A stretch of 18,916 nt of DNA from Bacteroidota bacterium (lineage in GTDB: Bacteria > Bacteroidota > Ignavibacteria > Tepidaquicellales > Tepidaquicellaceae), in assembly GCA_003519545.1 (NCBI GenBank), contig DOWN01000062.1:14637-33552 (forward strand), in the 5' to 3' direction. Under the pieces are notes generated by a model that saw nothing but the letters and a program-made list of their open reading frames with translations, searched no databases and was not told the DNA's origin. Shown piece by piece: positions 6,452-13,834 of this stretch. Numbering within the stretch: the stretch's first letter is position 1; every line of letters begins with the position of its first letter. The position numbers and the translations under genes are program-made.

Positions 6452-7252
6452 TTATAATTTTTTTATTAAATTTTCTGTTAGTTTCACTAAATTTCTTTCC
6501 GCAACCTGAGCGGCTTCCACAATATCTTTCAGATATGCAACTTTTAAAGTATCGGGAAAACCTTCATCAGTGATTATTGATATACCGAGAGTTCTCATTC
6601 CGAGTTTTGAAGAAATTAACAACTCCGGAATAGTTGACATACCTACAACATCTGCTCCAAGTTTTCTTAACATTCTGTATTCTGATCTCGTCTCAAGATT
6701 GGGACCTTGAACTGTTGCATAGACACCTTTATGAACAAAAATTGAATTTTCTTCAGCAACAGACTCAGCAAGATTTATCAATTCCCCATCATACATATAG
6801 TGTGAAGAATTTTTATAAGAGAAATTATAATTTTTTAAAGGTGATGTAAAATGAAAATTTATATGAGAATTAATTAACATCAATTCAGTTTTTCTGTAAG
6901 CGGGATTTAAAGCCCCGCAAGCGTTTGAGATGATAAGATTTTTCACACCGAGAGCATTCATAATATGCACGGGAAAAGTTATATCGTAAGGTGAATAACC
7001 TTCATATAGATGAAATCTCCCTTGCATAGCAACTATTTTTTTTCCGCTTAGTTTTCCGAAAATTAATTTTCCGTGATGAAACTCAACAGTTGAAACAGGA
7101 AATCCGGGAATAGAATCATAATCTAAACTGTGAGTGATATTTATTTTATTGACAAGACCACCGAGTCCTGTTCCGAGAATTATACCTGTAGAGTATTTTT
7201 CATTTGTGAAACTTGAAATATATTCAAAAGCTTTTTTATGAACCTGATGCAA
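6452..7252 (-). CDS. Purine nucleoside phosphorylase
   Basis: Cytoplasmic enzyme splitting purine (deoxy)nucleosides with phosphate into base and (deoxy)ribose-1-phosphate. 266 aa, the normal length of the trimeric class. Phosphate and ribose site motifs are intact: G-T-G-L-G (27-31), F-H-H-G-K-L (58-63), Q-G-R-F-H (77-81), N-A-C-G (110-113), G-P-N-L-E-T (183-188) and G-M-S (204-206). The base-site segment reads I-T-D-E (227-230), Asp where mammalian PNP has Asn243. The loop after S-H-I-N (129-132), normally D-N-P-L-I-G...R-F-P-D-M-S, is altered (S-P-L-K-N-Y-N...K-N-S-S-H-Y) and lacks the Phe that normally contacts the neighbouring active site. The start is TTG at 7252-7250; there is no ribosome-binding site, no upstream ATG and the next Met is residue 76. 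It follows divIVA by 11 bp and precedes the divergent paralogue by 3 bp. Confidence 0.88.
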   Translation of the reverse strand: MHQVHKKAFEYISSFTNEKYSTGIILGTGLGGLVNKINITHSLDYDSIPGFPVSTVEFHHGKLIFGKLSGKKIVAMQGRFHLYEGYSPYDITFPVHIMNALGVKNLIISNACGALNPAYRKTELMLINSHINFHFTSPLKNYNFSYKNSSHYMYDGELINLAESVAEENSIFVHKGVYATVQGPNLETRSEYRMLRKLGADVVGMSTIPELLISSKLGMRTLGISIITDEGFPDTLKVAYLKDIVEAAQVAERNLVKLTENLIKKL

Positions 7253-7263
7253 TTTGTTAAAAT

Positions 7264-7890
7264 TTATTTCGCTTCGAATGTATCATCAAAAGAAGAATTC
7301 TGAAGATCATGAGAACCTGGACTTTGTAATTTTGTTGTATTATCAGGTAATATGTTTACAGACGATTTAATATGGTCTTCCAAATCTTTTTCAAAAGAAG
7401 AAGAGATGGATTTTCCGGCGAGTTCTAATTTAAATATCCGTTTGTTTTTTATAAAATCTTCAAATTCATTAAGTTTATCTATGAGGAAGTTTTTGGTATC
7501 TTCAATTAATCTTTCATTTTTCAGTTTAATCTCTTCGAGTTCATTTCTTTTATTAATTATATCTTCGCTTACGTCCTGACTAAGTTTTACATTATTCAGT
7601 TCCGCTTCTCTCACAATAATTTCCGCTTTCTTTTTTGCATTTGCAATAATTTCATCAGCGAGATCCTGTGACTTAACTATTGCTTTTTGGAGAGTAAGTT
7701 CATTTTCTTTGTAGATATTTATATCAGAAGTTAAACTTTTAATTTTATCAGAAAGATTTTTATTTTCAATTAAAAGTCTGTCATAATGATTGCTCACAGT
7801 TTCGAGAAAAACATCCACCTCGTTTGTATCATATCCGCGTAATGATTTTTTAAAATCGGTTTTTTTGATTTCTTTTGATGTGAGATTCAT
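7264..7890 (-). CDS. DivIVA domain-containing coiled-coil protein
   Basis: 208-aa relative of DivIVA/GpsB, proteins that bind curved membrane at poles and septa and recruit division or wall-synthesis partners. The N-terminal lipid-binding domain is clear: K-E-I-K-K-T-D-F-K-K-S-L-R-G-Y-D (6-21) then E-V-D-V-F-L (24-29), the family hallmark. A long, highly charged coiled coil covers about 36-150, with a break near 75-85. The tail after 180 is polar and probably disordered. Directly upstream is yggS; the same pair (ylmE near divIVA) occurs in the Gram-positive division cluster, which supports a cell-division or morphology role. None of the other cluster members (sepF, ylmG, ylmH, ftsZ) is here. 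No ribosome-binding site is visible; spacing to yggS is 12 bp. Confidence 0.85.
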   Translation of the reverse strand: MNLTSKEIKKTDFKKSLRGYDTNEVDVFLETVSNHYDRLLIENKNLSDKIKSLTSDINIYKENELTLQKAIVKSQDLADEIIANAKKKAEIIVREAELNNVKLSQDVSEDIINKRNELEEIKLKNERLIEDTKNFLIDKLNEFEDFIKNKRIFKLELAGKSISSSFEKDLEDHIKSSVNILPDNTTKLQSPGSHDLQNSSFDDTFEAK

Positions 7891-7902
7891 AATATTTTTA
7901 TT

Positions 7903-8586
7903 TTAATTTCTTTTTCCAAAAATACTGCTTCCGATTCTCAGCATATTGGCACCTTCTTCAAGGGCAATATCAAAATCAGTAGACATTCCCATTGACAGAT
8001 ACTTAAAATCGGTATAATCAATTAATAATTCATCATATAAATTTTTCATATCTTTGAAATTTTTTCTTATCAATATTCTATCATCAGTGAGAGAACCAAT
8101 TGTCATAAGTCCCTGTAAATTTATATTTTCAAGTTTTGAAATGTTTTTTGCTAAATTTTTAACTTCTGAAGGTGAGATACCTGATTTTGAATTTTCACCT
8201 GAAATATTAACCTGAATAAGAATGTTAATTTTTTTGTTTAAGTTCACAGTACGCTTTTGGATTTCTTCAGCAAGTTTAAAAGAATCAACAGAATGAATCA
8301 AGTGAACAAAATTCACAATGTATTTAACTTTATTAGTCTGCAGATGACCAATCAGATGCCAATTAATTTTTTCATTTTTTAATTCATGATATTTCTGAAC
8401 GAGTTCCTGCACTTTATTTTCTCCGAAGTTATAATGTCCGTTCCGGAATAAAAAATCTACATAAGTTGAGGGAAAAGTTTTACTAACGGCAATGAGAGTT
8501 ATTGATTCATAATTAATGTTTAAATCTTTACATTTATTCCGGATTTGAGTGGTAATTTCATCATAATTTTCTTTAATAAATTGCAT
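7903..8586 (-). CDS. yggS: YggS family pyridoxal phosphate homeostasis protein
   Basis: Single-domain PLP-binding protein of alanine-racemase fold type III with no known catalysis; it buffers PLP and affects amino-acid and keto-acid balance in other bacteria. 227 aa, the standard length. The PLP lysine is Lys36 in A-V-S-K-T (33-37). Other family motifs are N-F-G-E-N-K-V-Q-E (53-61), W-H-L-I-G-H-L-Q-T-N-K (76-86), H-S-V-D-S (98-102), L-M-T-I-G (160-164), L-S-M-G-M-S-T-D (197-204) and R-I-G-S-S-I-F-G (217-224). It is the first gene of a five-gene minus-strand set (yggS, divIVA, two PNPs, ALDH-like) with gaps of 3-12 bp. Its start is an ATG without a Shine-Dalgarno sequence. Confidence 0.95.
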   Translation of the reverse strand: MQFIKENYDEITTQIRNKCKDLNINYESITLIAVSKTFPSTYVDFLFRNGHYNFGENKVQELVQKYHELKNEKINWHLIGHLQTNKVKYIVNFVHLIHSVDSFKLAEEIQKRTVNLNKKINILIQVNISGENSKSGISPSEVKNLAKNISKLENINLQGLMTIGSLTDDRILIRKNFKDMKNLYDELLIDYTDFKYLSMGMSTDFDIALEEGANMLRIGSSIFGKRN

Positions 8587-8627
8587 TTTTAGTTTGGGAA
8601 TTTAGATTTTAAATTTAGCCAAATTTT

Positions 8628-8635
8628 CAAATATA
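8628..8635 (-). promoter_or_regulatory. Candidate -7 box TATATTTG for the yggS set
   Basis: On the minus strand TATATTTG matches the TAnnTTTG motif of the Bacteroidota primary sigma factor. It lies 42 nt upstream of the yggS ATG, a sensible distance. The upstream TTTTG is too close (about 14 nt) to be a standard -33 box, so the assignment is weak. Confidence 0.3.
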
Positions 8636-8675
8636 TCATAAAATCCATACAAAACGATTAATAACTCACCTCGAA

Positions 8676-8720
8676 TCCCGCAGAGCGGGACAGGTCTTTC
8701 ACGAATTAAACGAATTACAC
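8676..8720. repeat. Hairpin TCCCGC-AGA-GCGGGA with ACGAATTA direct repeats
   Basis: A perfect 6-bp GC stem with a 3-nt loop (8676-8690) is followed by ACAGGTCTTTC and two copies of ACGAATTA 9 bp apart (8701-8708, 8710-8717). The GC-rich stem stands out in an otherwise A/T spacer. The composite looks like a dispersed intergenic repeat unit. It is too far from yggS (about 90 nt upstream) and in the wrong place to be a terminator of either flanking set. Confidence 0.45.
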
Positions 8721-8964
8721 AAAAAAAAGCTCTTAAATGTTTCAATTAAGGTCATAATTTGACAAAAAAATATTATTGTTTTAGTCAGCAAAGTAATTGT
8801 TTTTAGAATAAAATAATGGGAATAAAATTAAAATATTGACGTTTTAAAAATTATTCTGAACATTTTGATATATCATTGTAAAAATATTAATTTATTCATT
8901 TATAATGAATATAGAATTTAATATTTTTTTTAAAGTAATTGTTCTTGTAAATTTAAATGTTTGA

Positions 8965-9819
8965 ATGAAAGAAAAACTAAGTTTAGACGAGATAAAAAGG
9001 AGATTTGAGAAAGTAAAATTAATAGTATCAGACATAGACGGAACGATAATAAACAATCAAGGTGAGGTTGGTGCCGAAACAAAAGCCATAATAAAAGATT
9101 TAAAAACCCGGAATATTAATTTAACTTTAGCAACTCAGAGGATACATTCATCAGTTGTTCCGATAGCGGAAGAACTGAACATAAGTGCACCACTTGTAAC
9201 GTTAAACGGTTCATATATCGCTGATATCAGCGGAAAAGTCATATCAAAATCTTTAATAAATCCTAAAAAAGTAGAACTTGCATTATCACTTGCCGAAAAA
9301 TATTTTTGCAAAATTGCTTTATGCACAAATGATATGATTGTATATACCGAAGAAAATTCGGTTTTAAAAGATTTTATGGGTAGAATCGGCACTAACTATG
9401 AATTAATAAATTCATATAAAAACTATGCTGATAATACCATCGAAATAATAATGATGGGAAATGATAAAGCAACAATCAAAAAAATTCAAAGTAAATTAAA
9501 CTTCCCATTTAAACTGAGTGTGAGTGCAAAATATTTCAGGTCTCAGTCACACAGAGGAGTCTATAACCTCGAAGCCCGCAAATCAAAAATTTCCAAAAAA
9601 ACCGGAGTTGAAGAAGTTACAAAAGTATTAAAACTTAAAAAAGATGAAGTTGCCGTTTTCGGTGACTGGTATAATGATAAAGAACTGTTCAGATTCGGCG
9701 GTATAAATATCGCATTACAGAATGCCGTAGGAGACTTAAAGGCAGATGCTGATTATATAACGGAATTTTCCAATGATGAAGACGGTCTAGGAAGATTTCT
9801 CAAGTTAATTTACGGATAA
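8965..9819 (+). CDS. HAD superfamily hydrolase, Cof-type
   Basis: Cytoplasmic phosphatase of the Cof/YidA branch of the HAD superfamily, which acts on small phosphorylated metabolites such as sugar phosphates or flavin phosphates; the actual substrate cannot be told. 284 aa. Motif I D-I-D-G-T (23-27) holds the nucleophile Asp23 and acid/base Asp25. Motif II Thr57 sits in L-A-T-Q-R (the usual form is T-G-R). Motif III Lys is probably 208 or 211, and motif IV is G-D-W-Y-N-D (233-238). Residues 77-84 (L-V-T-L-N-G-S-Y) start the C2 cap characteristic of the Cof group. The ATG is fixed by a TGA in the same frame directly before it. First gene of the plus-strand run; 49 bp to the next gene. Confidence 0.9.
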   Translation: MKEKLSLDEIKRRFEKVKLIVSDIDGTIINNQGEVGAETKAIIKDLKTRNINLTLATQRIHSSVVPIAEELNISAPLVTLNGSYIADISGKVISKSLINPKKVELALSLAEKYFCKIALCTNDMIVYTEENSVLKDFMGRIGTNYELINSYKNYADNTIEIIMMGNDKATIKKIQSKLNFPFKLSVSAKYFRSQSHRGVYNLEARKSKISKKTGVEEVTKVLKLKKDEVAVFGDWYNDKELFRFGGINIALQNAVGDLKADADYITEFSNDEDGLGRFLKLIYG

Positions 9820-9868
9820 AAATTCCAATTCAAATTTCAAAAACTGTAAAAAATATTTTTTAAATAAG

Positions 9869-11485
9869 ATGAAAAAAATAATTGAATGTGTTCCTAATAT
9901 TTCAGAAGGTCGTGATGAAAAAATAATAAATGAATGTGCGGCTGCAGTCCGTTCGGTTCCGGGTGTAACTCTTCTTGATGTAGATCCGGGAAAATCAACT
10001 AACAGAACAGTTTTTACTTTTGTTGGTGATCCTGAATCAGTAGTTGAAGCGGCTTTTCAATTCACAAAAAAAGCAGTTGAACTGATTGATATGTCAAAAC
10101 ATTCAGGTGAACATCCAAGAATGGGTGCTGTAGATGTGGTACCATTTGTTCCTGTTGCAAATGTTACAATGGAAGAGTGTATTGAATGTGCAAAAAAATA
10201 CGGAGAGAGAGCAGGAAGTGAACTGGGAATTCCAATTTATTTATATGAAGAAGCATCGAATAATCCGGATAGAAAAATGCTTAAACAAATCAGATCCGGA
10301 GAGTATGAAGGGATAAAAAATAAAATTTATAAACCCGAATGGAAACCTGATTATGGTCCTGCGGAGTTTATTCCGAAATCAGGAGCAACTGCAACCGGTG
10401 CAAGATTTTTTCTGATTGCATATAATGTGAATATACTCGGAACAAAAGAGCAGGCACACAGAATAGCACTTAACATAAGAGAGCAAGGACGTGGTGATGA
10501 TAAACCGGGAAGACTGAAAGCAACAAAAGGTATCGGTTGGTATGTAGATGAATATAATATGGCACAGGTTTCTCTGAATCTTGATAATTACAAAATTACA
10601 CCTCCTCATATTGCATTTGAAGAGTGTGTAAATGATGCAAAAGAATTAAATCTCGCAGTATGCGGTAGTGAACTTGTTGGATTAATTCCGCTTGAAGCGA
10701 TGTTAATGGCAGCAGAATATTATATAGAAAAAGAAAATTTATTTATACTTGATGAAAAACAAAAGATAAGACTTGTAATAGAAAGGATGGGACTCTCATC
10801 TGTTTCGCCATTTGACCCGGGAAAAAGAATTATAGAATATATGCTTGAGAAGGAAAATAATGAACCGCTTGCAAATTTAACAGTGAGAGATTTTGTAGAA
10901 CTTGTCGGAGCAAGGACATCAGCCCCGGGAGGGGGAAGTGTATCTGCACTTGCGGCTTCATTGGGTGCTGCTTTAGGAGCGATGGTCGGATGGATGACTT
11001 ACGGAAACAAAAAATTTGAAAAACTTGATTCGGAAATAAGAAAATTAATTCCACCATTGCATAACGGAATGAAAGAAATAATATCAATGATAGATGCTGA
11101 TACAAATGCTTTTAATGATTATATGATAGCAATGAAAATGCCAAAGAAAACTGATGAGGAAATTAAACAGAGAGAGATGAAAATGCAGGAAGGAATAAAG
11201 AAAGCCGTGGAAGTTCCTCTTAAAGTGATGAGAACAGGAAATGCTTGCTGGGATACTATGACGGAAATTGCAAAGATCGGGAATATTTCTTCAAAGAGTG
11301 ATTTGGAAGTCGGTGCTAAGATACTTGAAACGGGAATTTGGGGAGCGTTTAAAAATGTTGAAATAAATCTTCCGCAGGTTACAGATGAGAAGTTTAAATC
11401 AAATGTTTTAAAAGAATGTAATGTGATACTTAAAAACTCTGAGAAAAAGTTTTCAGAAGTTTGTGACATTTTGAGTAAAAGATAA
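9869..11485 (+). CDS. Bifunctional glutamate formimidoyltransferase / formimidoyl-THF cyclodeaminase
   Basis: Moves the formimino group from formiminoglutamate (histidine breakdown) to tetrahydrofolate, then releases ammonia to give methenyl-THF. 538 aa, nearly the length of human FTCD (541), with both activities fused. The N-terminal transferase (about 1-325) has C-V-P-N-I-S-E-G-R (7-15) and H-S-G-E-H-P-R-M-G-A (78-87); His82 falls at the same number as the catalytic His82 of the mammalian enzyme. The C-terminal cyclodeaminase (about 335-538) has S-A-P-G-G-G-S-V-S-A (351-360) and the helix around M-I-D-A-D-T-N-A-F (407-415). A short linker (326-335) joins them. No hutH, hutU or hutI is visible, so its histidine partners must be elsewhere. 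ATG start with an A/T-rich leader. Confidence 0.95.
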   Translation: MKKIIECVPNISEGRDEKIINECAAAVRSVPGVTLLDVDPGKSTNRTVFTFVGDPESVVEAAFQFTKKAVELIDMSKHSGEHPRMGAVDVVPFVPVANVTMEECIECAKKYGERAGSELGIPIYLYEEASNNPDRKMLKQIRSGEYEGIKNKIYKPEWKPDYGPAEFIPKSGATATGARFFLIAYNVNILGTKEQAHRIALNIREQGRGDDKPGRLKATKGIGWYVDEYNMAQVSLNLDNYKITPPHIAFEECVNDAKELNLAVCGSELVGLIPLEAMLMAAEYYIEKENLFILDEKQKIRLVIERMGLSSVSPFDPGKRIIEYMLEKENNEPLANLTVRDFVELVGARTSAPGGGSVSALAASLGAALGAMVGWMTYGNKKFEKLDSEIRKLIPPLHNGMKEIISMIDADTNAFNDYMIAMKMPKKTDEEIKQREMKMQEGIKKAVEVPLKVMRTGNACWDTMTEIAKIGNISSKSDLEVGAKILETGIWGAFKNVEINLPQVTDEKFKSNVLKECNVILKNSEKKFSEVCDILSKR

Positions 11486-11520
11486 TTTTTCAAAACTGTA
11501 TTTTCCCCGAAAAATAAATT

Positions 11521-12522
11521 ATGGATAAAGAAATAAAATCATTGTTTAATGATGAACTCTTAAATGATTTAAAAAAACAATCGGGGATAAAAAATGAACT
11601 GAGATTATTAAGAGGATTTGAAAATTTAGTTTATGAATTTGAGGAAAACGGGAAACCATATATATACAGAGTTTCTCATACACAAAGACGGACACGAGAT
11701 GAAATTAAAGGTGAAATAGAATTTCTCAGTTTTTTGTATAATAATGAAATTCCGGTTTCAAGAGCATTAACTTTTAAAAATTCCTCTGAAATTTCTGAGG
11801 TTTTTAAGAAGGATAAAAACGGGAATGAAATAAGTTTTGCAGGAGTAATATTTGAGAAGGCAAAAGGTACTAAACCTGACAAAGATAAATTCACGGGAAG
11901 TGTAATTAGAAAAGTTGGTGAGGTTACAGGGTTGATGCATAAGTTAACACAAGAATTTATACCTTCAGACGAGAAGTTCAGAAGGCAGACATGGGAAAAA
12001 GATTATATACATTTAGCGAACAATAATTTTGAAGATTCGGATATAAATATACGGAATAAATGGGATGAAAATTTTTCATCATTAAAAAATATAAAATTAG
12101 ATGGTGAACACTGTGGGTTGATTCACACTGATATACACGCGGGAAATTTTTTTGTTGATGAGGATGAAAACATAACAATTTTTGATTTTGATGATTGCTG
12201 TTATTACTATTTTGTAAATGATATTGCTATGTCAACGTATTATTATGTTATGATGGAAAAATCAAAAAAGGATAAAACAGAAAAAGCAAAATTTTTTCTA
12301 AATGAATATTTAAACGGATATAATAAAGTATATAACGCACAGGAAAGTTGGTTTAAATATTTTCCACTTATGCTTAAACAAAGAGAGTTTGTAGTTTATT
12401 TAGTATTGAAACGGACTATGGATGAGGCGTGGCTGAATGGTGATGGTAAAGAATTTATGAATGAGTATAAATTTAATTTGGAAAATGATATTCCTTATTT
12501 GAATGAAGATTTAACAGTTTAA
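11521..12522 (+). CDS. APH/choline-kinase fold phosphotransferase
   Basis: 333-aa member of the aminoglycoside phosphotransferase superfamily, which phosphorylates small hydroxylated molecules (homoserine, choline, methylthioribose, sugars, drugs) or, as in SrkA/YihE, proteins. The catalytic loop is H-T-D-I-H-A-G-N-F (202-210) with base Asp204; the metal-binding motif is I-F-D-F-D-D (220-225). The N-lobe has R-G-F-E-N-L-V-Y-E (31-39) as a nucleotide loop and Y-R-V-S (49-52). F-D-F-D-D-C with a following Y-F-V-N-D-I-A-M resembles the SrkA / ThrB2-like branches more than antibiotic-resistance enzymes. I cannot name the substrate. It follows the FTCD gene by 35 bp in the same direction. Confidence 0.82.
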   Translation: MDKEIKSLFNDELLNDLKKQSGIKNELRLLRGFENLVYEFEENGKPYIYRVSHTQRRTRDEIKGEIEFLSFLYNNEIPVSRALTFKNSSEISEVFKKDKNGNEISFAGVIFEKAKGTKPDKDKFTGSVIRKVGEVTGLMHKLTQEFIPSDEKFRRQTWEKDYIHLANNNFEDSDINIRNKWDENFSSLKNIKLDGEHCGLIHTDIHAGNFFVDEDENITIFDFDDCCYYYFVNDIAMSTYYYVMMEKSKKDKTEKAKFFLNEYLNGYNKVYNAQESWFKYFPLMLKQREFVVYLVLKRTMDEAWLNGDGKEFMNEYKFNLENDIPYLNEDLTV

Positions 12523-12556
12523 CTTTTTACAATAATTATTAGTAAATCTAATAGAA

Positions 12557-13834
12557 TTGGCTCAGGAAAAAAATAATAAGACCGGAGATTTAGCATCAAG
12601 AGTAGTAACATACTTTGCTTTTTCTGTTTTTGGCAAAAATACTATTGATGAGATACTTTGGGATATTGCAAAAAATTTAATTTCTGAGTTAGGATTTGAA
12701 GACTGTGTAATATATTTGACGGATGAAAGCGGAGAATATCTTGAACAAAAGGCAGCGTATGGAAATAAAAACCCTATTTCATTTGAAATTGATAACCCGA
12801 TAAAAATTTCCTTAGGTCAAGGGATTGTCGGTTGGGTTGCGAAAACGGGAATACCTGAAATTATAGATGATGTAACTAAGGATGAAAGATATATAGTTGA
12901 TGATCAGACGAGACTATCAGAGATAACAGTTCCGATTATATATGAAGGTAAAGTTATAGGTGTAATAGATTCTGAACATTCAGAAAGAGAATTTTTTACA
13001 TCGGAGCATTTAAATATTCTTACGATAATTGCTTCGCTTGCTTCCAATAAAATAGGAAAGACTATAGCAAATGATAAACTGAGAAAACTCAATGCAGAAC
13101 TGGAGCAAAGAGTAAAAGAACGGACAAAGGAACTTGAGGAACTTAACAATGAAAAAGATGAAATTTTTCAGATTGCTGCTCACGATTTAAAAAATCCTTT
13201 AACGGGGATAATACTTCAAGCGAATAAACTTAAAAGAAAATTTGATAATATTGAGCCGGTTAAACTCAAAGAAACTGCTGAATTAATTGAAAAGACAGCG
13301 GAGAGGATGAAAGAGATTATAGTTACATTGCTTGATGCAAATGCGATAGAAACCGGTAATGTAAATTTAAAACCGGAGAAAATTAATTTAAACAATGTTG
13401 TATATAACGTAATAAATGAAAACACTGATAAGGCAAAGAAGAAAAATTTAAATATAAAATTCGATATATTATCACCTTCAAATATTATAAAAGCAGATGA
13501 AAAAATACTTCATCAGATATTGGATAATTTAATTTCGAATGCCATTAAATTCAGCCCCGAGAAAAAAAATATTTTTATAAAAGTTTATTCAGAAAACGAT
13601 AAGAGTGTAATTGAACTTATAGATGAAGGTCCCGGTTTTACAAATGATGACCTTTCTAATCTTTTTGTTAAGTTTAAAAAATTAAGTGCAAAACCAACAG
13701 GAGGAGAAAACTCAACAGGATTGGGGCTTGCGATAGTAAAAAAATTAGTTGAGTTACAAAAAGCAGAATTGACGGCGGGTAATGAACCCGGCAAAGGTGC
13801 CAAGTTTATTTTAAAATTTAATAATTCAATATGA
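12557..13834 (+). CDS. Soluble GAF-domain sensor histidine kinase
   Basis: 425 aa, no membrane segment, so a cytoplasmic kinase. A GAF sensor domain spans about 20-168, including G-Q-G-I-V-G-W-V-A (88-96). A charged coiled coil follows (172-203). The HisKA H-box is H-D-L-K-N-P-L-T (209-216), phospho-acceptor His209. The HATPase domain has the N-box L-D-N-L-I-S-N-A-I-K-F (322-332), G1 D-E-G-P-G-F (356-361), F-box L-F-V-K-F and G2 S-T-G-L-G-L-A-I-V (386-394). All catalytic boxes look intact. The start is TTG at 12557: an in-frame TAA lies eight codons upstream and the next Met is residue 251. No response regulator is adjacent, so it is an orphan kinase. Its TGA overlaps the ATG of the secreted hydrolase gene (ATGA at 13831-13834). 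The GAF ligand is unknown. Confidence 0.92.
   Translation: MAQEKNNKTGDLASRVVTYFAFSVFGKNTIDEILWDIAKNLISELGFEDCVIYLTDESGEYLEQKAAYGNKNPISFEIDNPIKISLGQGIVGWVAKTGIPEIIDDVTKDERYIVDDQTRLSEITVPIIYEGKVIGVIDSEHSEREFFTSEHLNILTIIASLASNKIGKTIANDKLRKLNAELEQRVKERTKELEELNNEKDEIFQIAAHDLKNPLTGIILQANKLKRKFDNIEPVKLKETAELIEKTAERMKEIIVTLLDANAIETGNVNLKPEKINLNNVVYNVINENTDKAKKKNLNIKFDILSPSNIIKADEKILHQILDNLISNAIKFSPEKKNIFIKVYSENDKSVIELIDEGPGFTNDDLSNLFVKFKKLSAKPTGGENSTGLGLAIVKKLVELQKAELTAGNEPGKGAKFILKFNNSI

Larger units (their letters stand above)
8587..8964. other. 378-bp divergent intergenic region
   Basis: Lies between the yggS set (minus) and the HAD phosphatase set (plus), so it should carry promoters for both. 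Seen here: a TATATTTG box 42 nt before yggS, a hairpin-plus-direct-repeat element at 8676-8720, and TTGACA at 8759-8764 on the plus strand with only a poor -10 match after it. The right half (8760-8964) is almost pure A/T with no further structure I would defend. No gene longer than 20 codons is convincing. Confidence 0.65.

Noticed and set aside
8589..8648. 19-codon minus-strand micro-ORF ending 2 nt before yggS
   Set aside because: It would be a leader-peptide arrangement, but it has no ribosome-binding site, its codons show no attenuation-type run, and the likely -7 box (8628-8635) falls inside it.
8759..8787. TTGACA as the -35 box of a promoter for the HAD phosphatase gene
   Set aside because: A perfect TTGACA, but the hexamer 17 nt on (TAGTCA) is a poor -10 match and the start codon is about 200 nt away.
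8957..8968. Three-codon ORF (M-F-E) overlapping the HAD phosphatase ATG
   Set aside because: Too short to be more than chance in A/T-rich DNA.
11119..11493. 124-codon open frame on the minus strand
   Set aside because: Lies antisense inside the cyclodeaminase domain, which is fully conserved on the plus strand.
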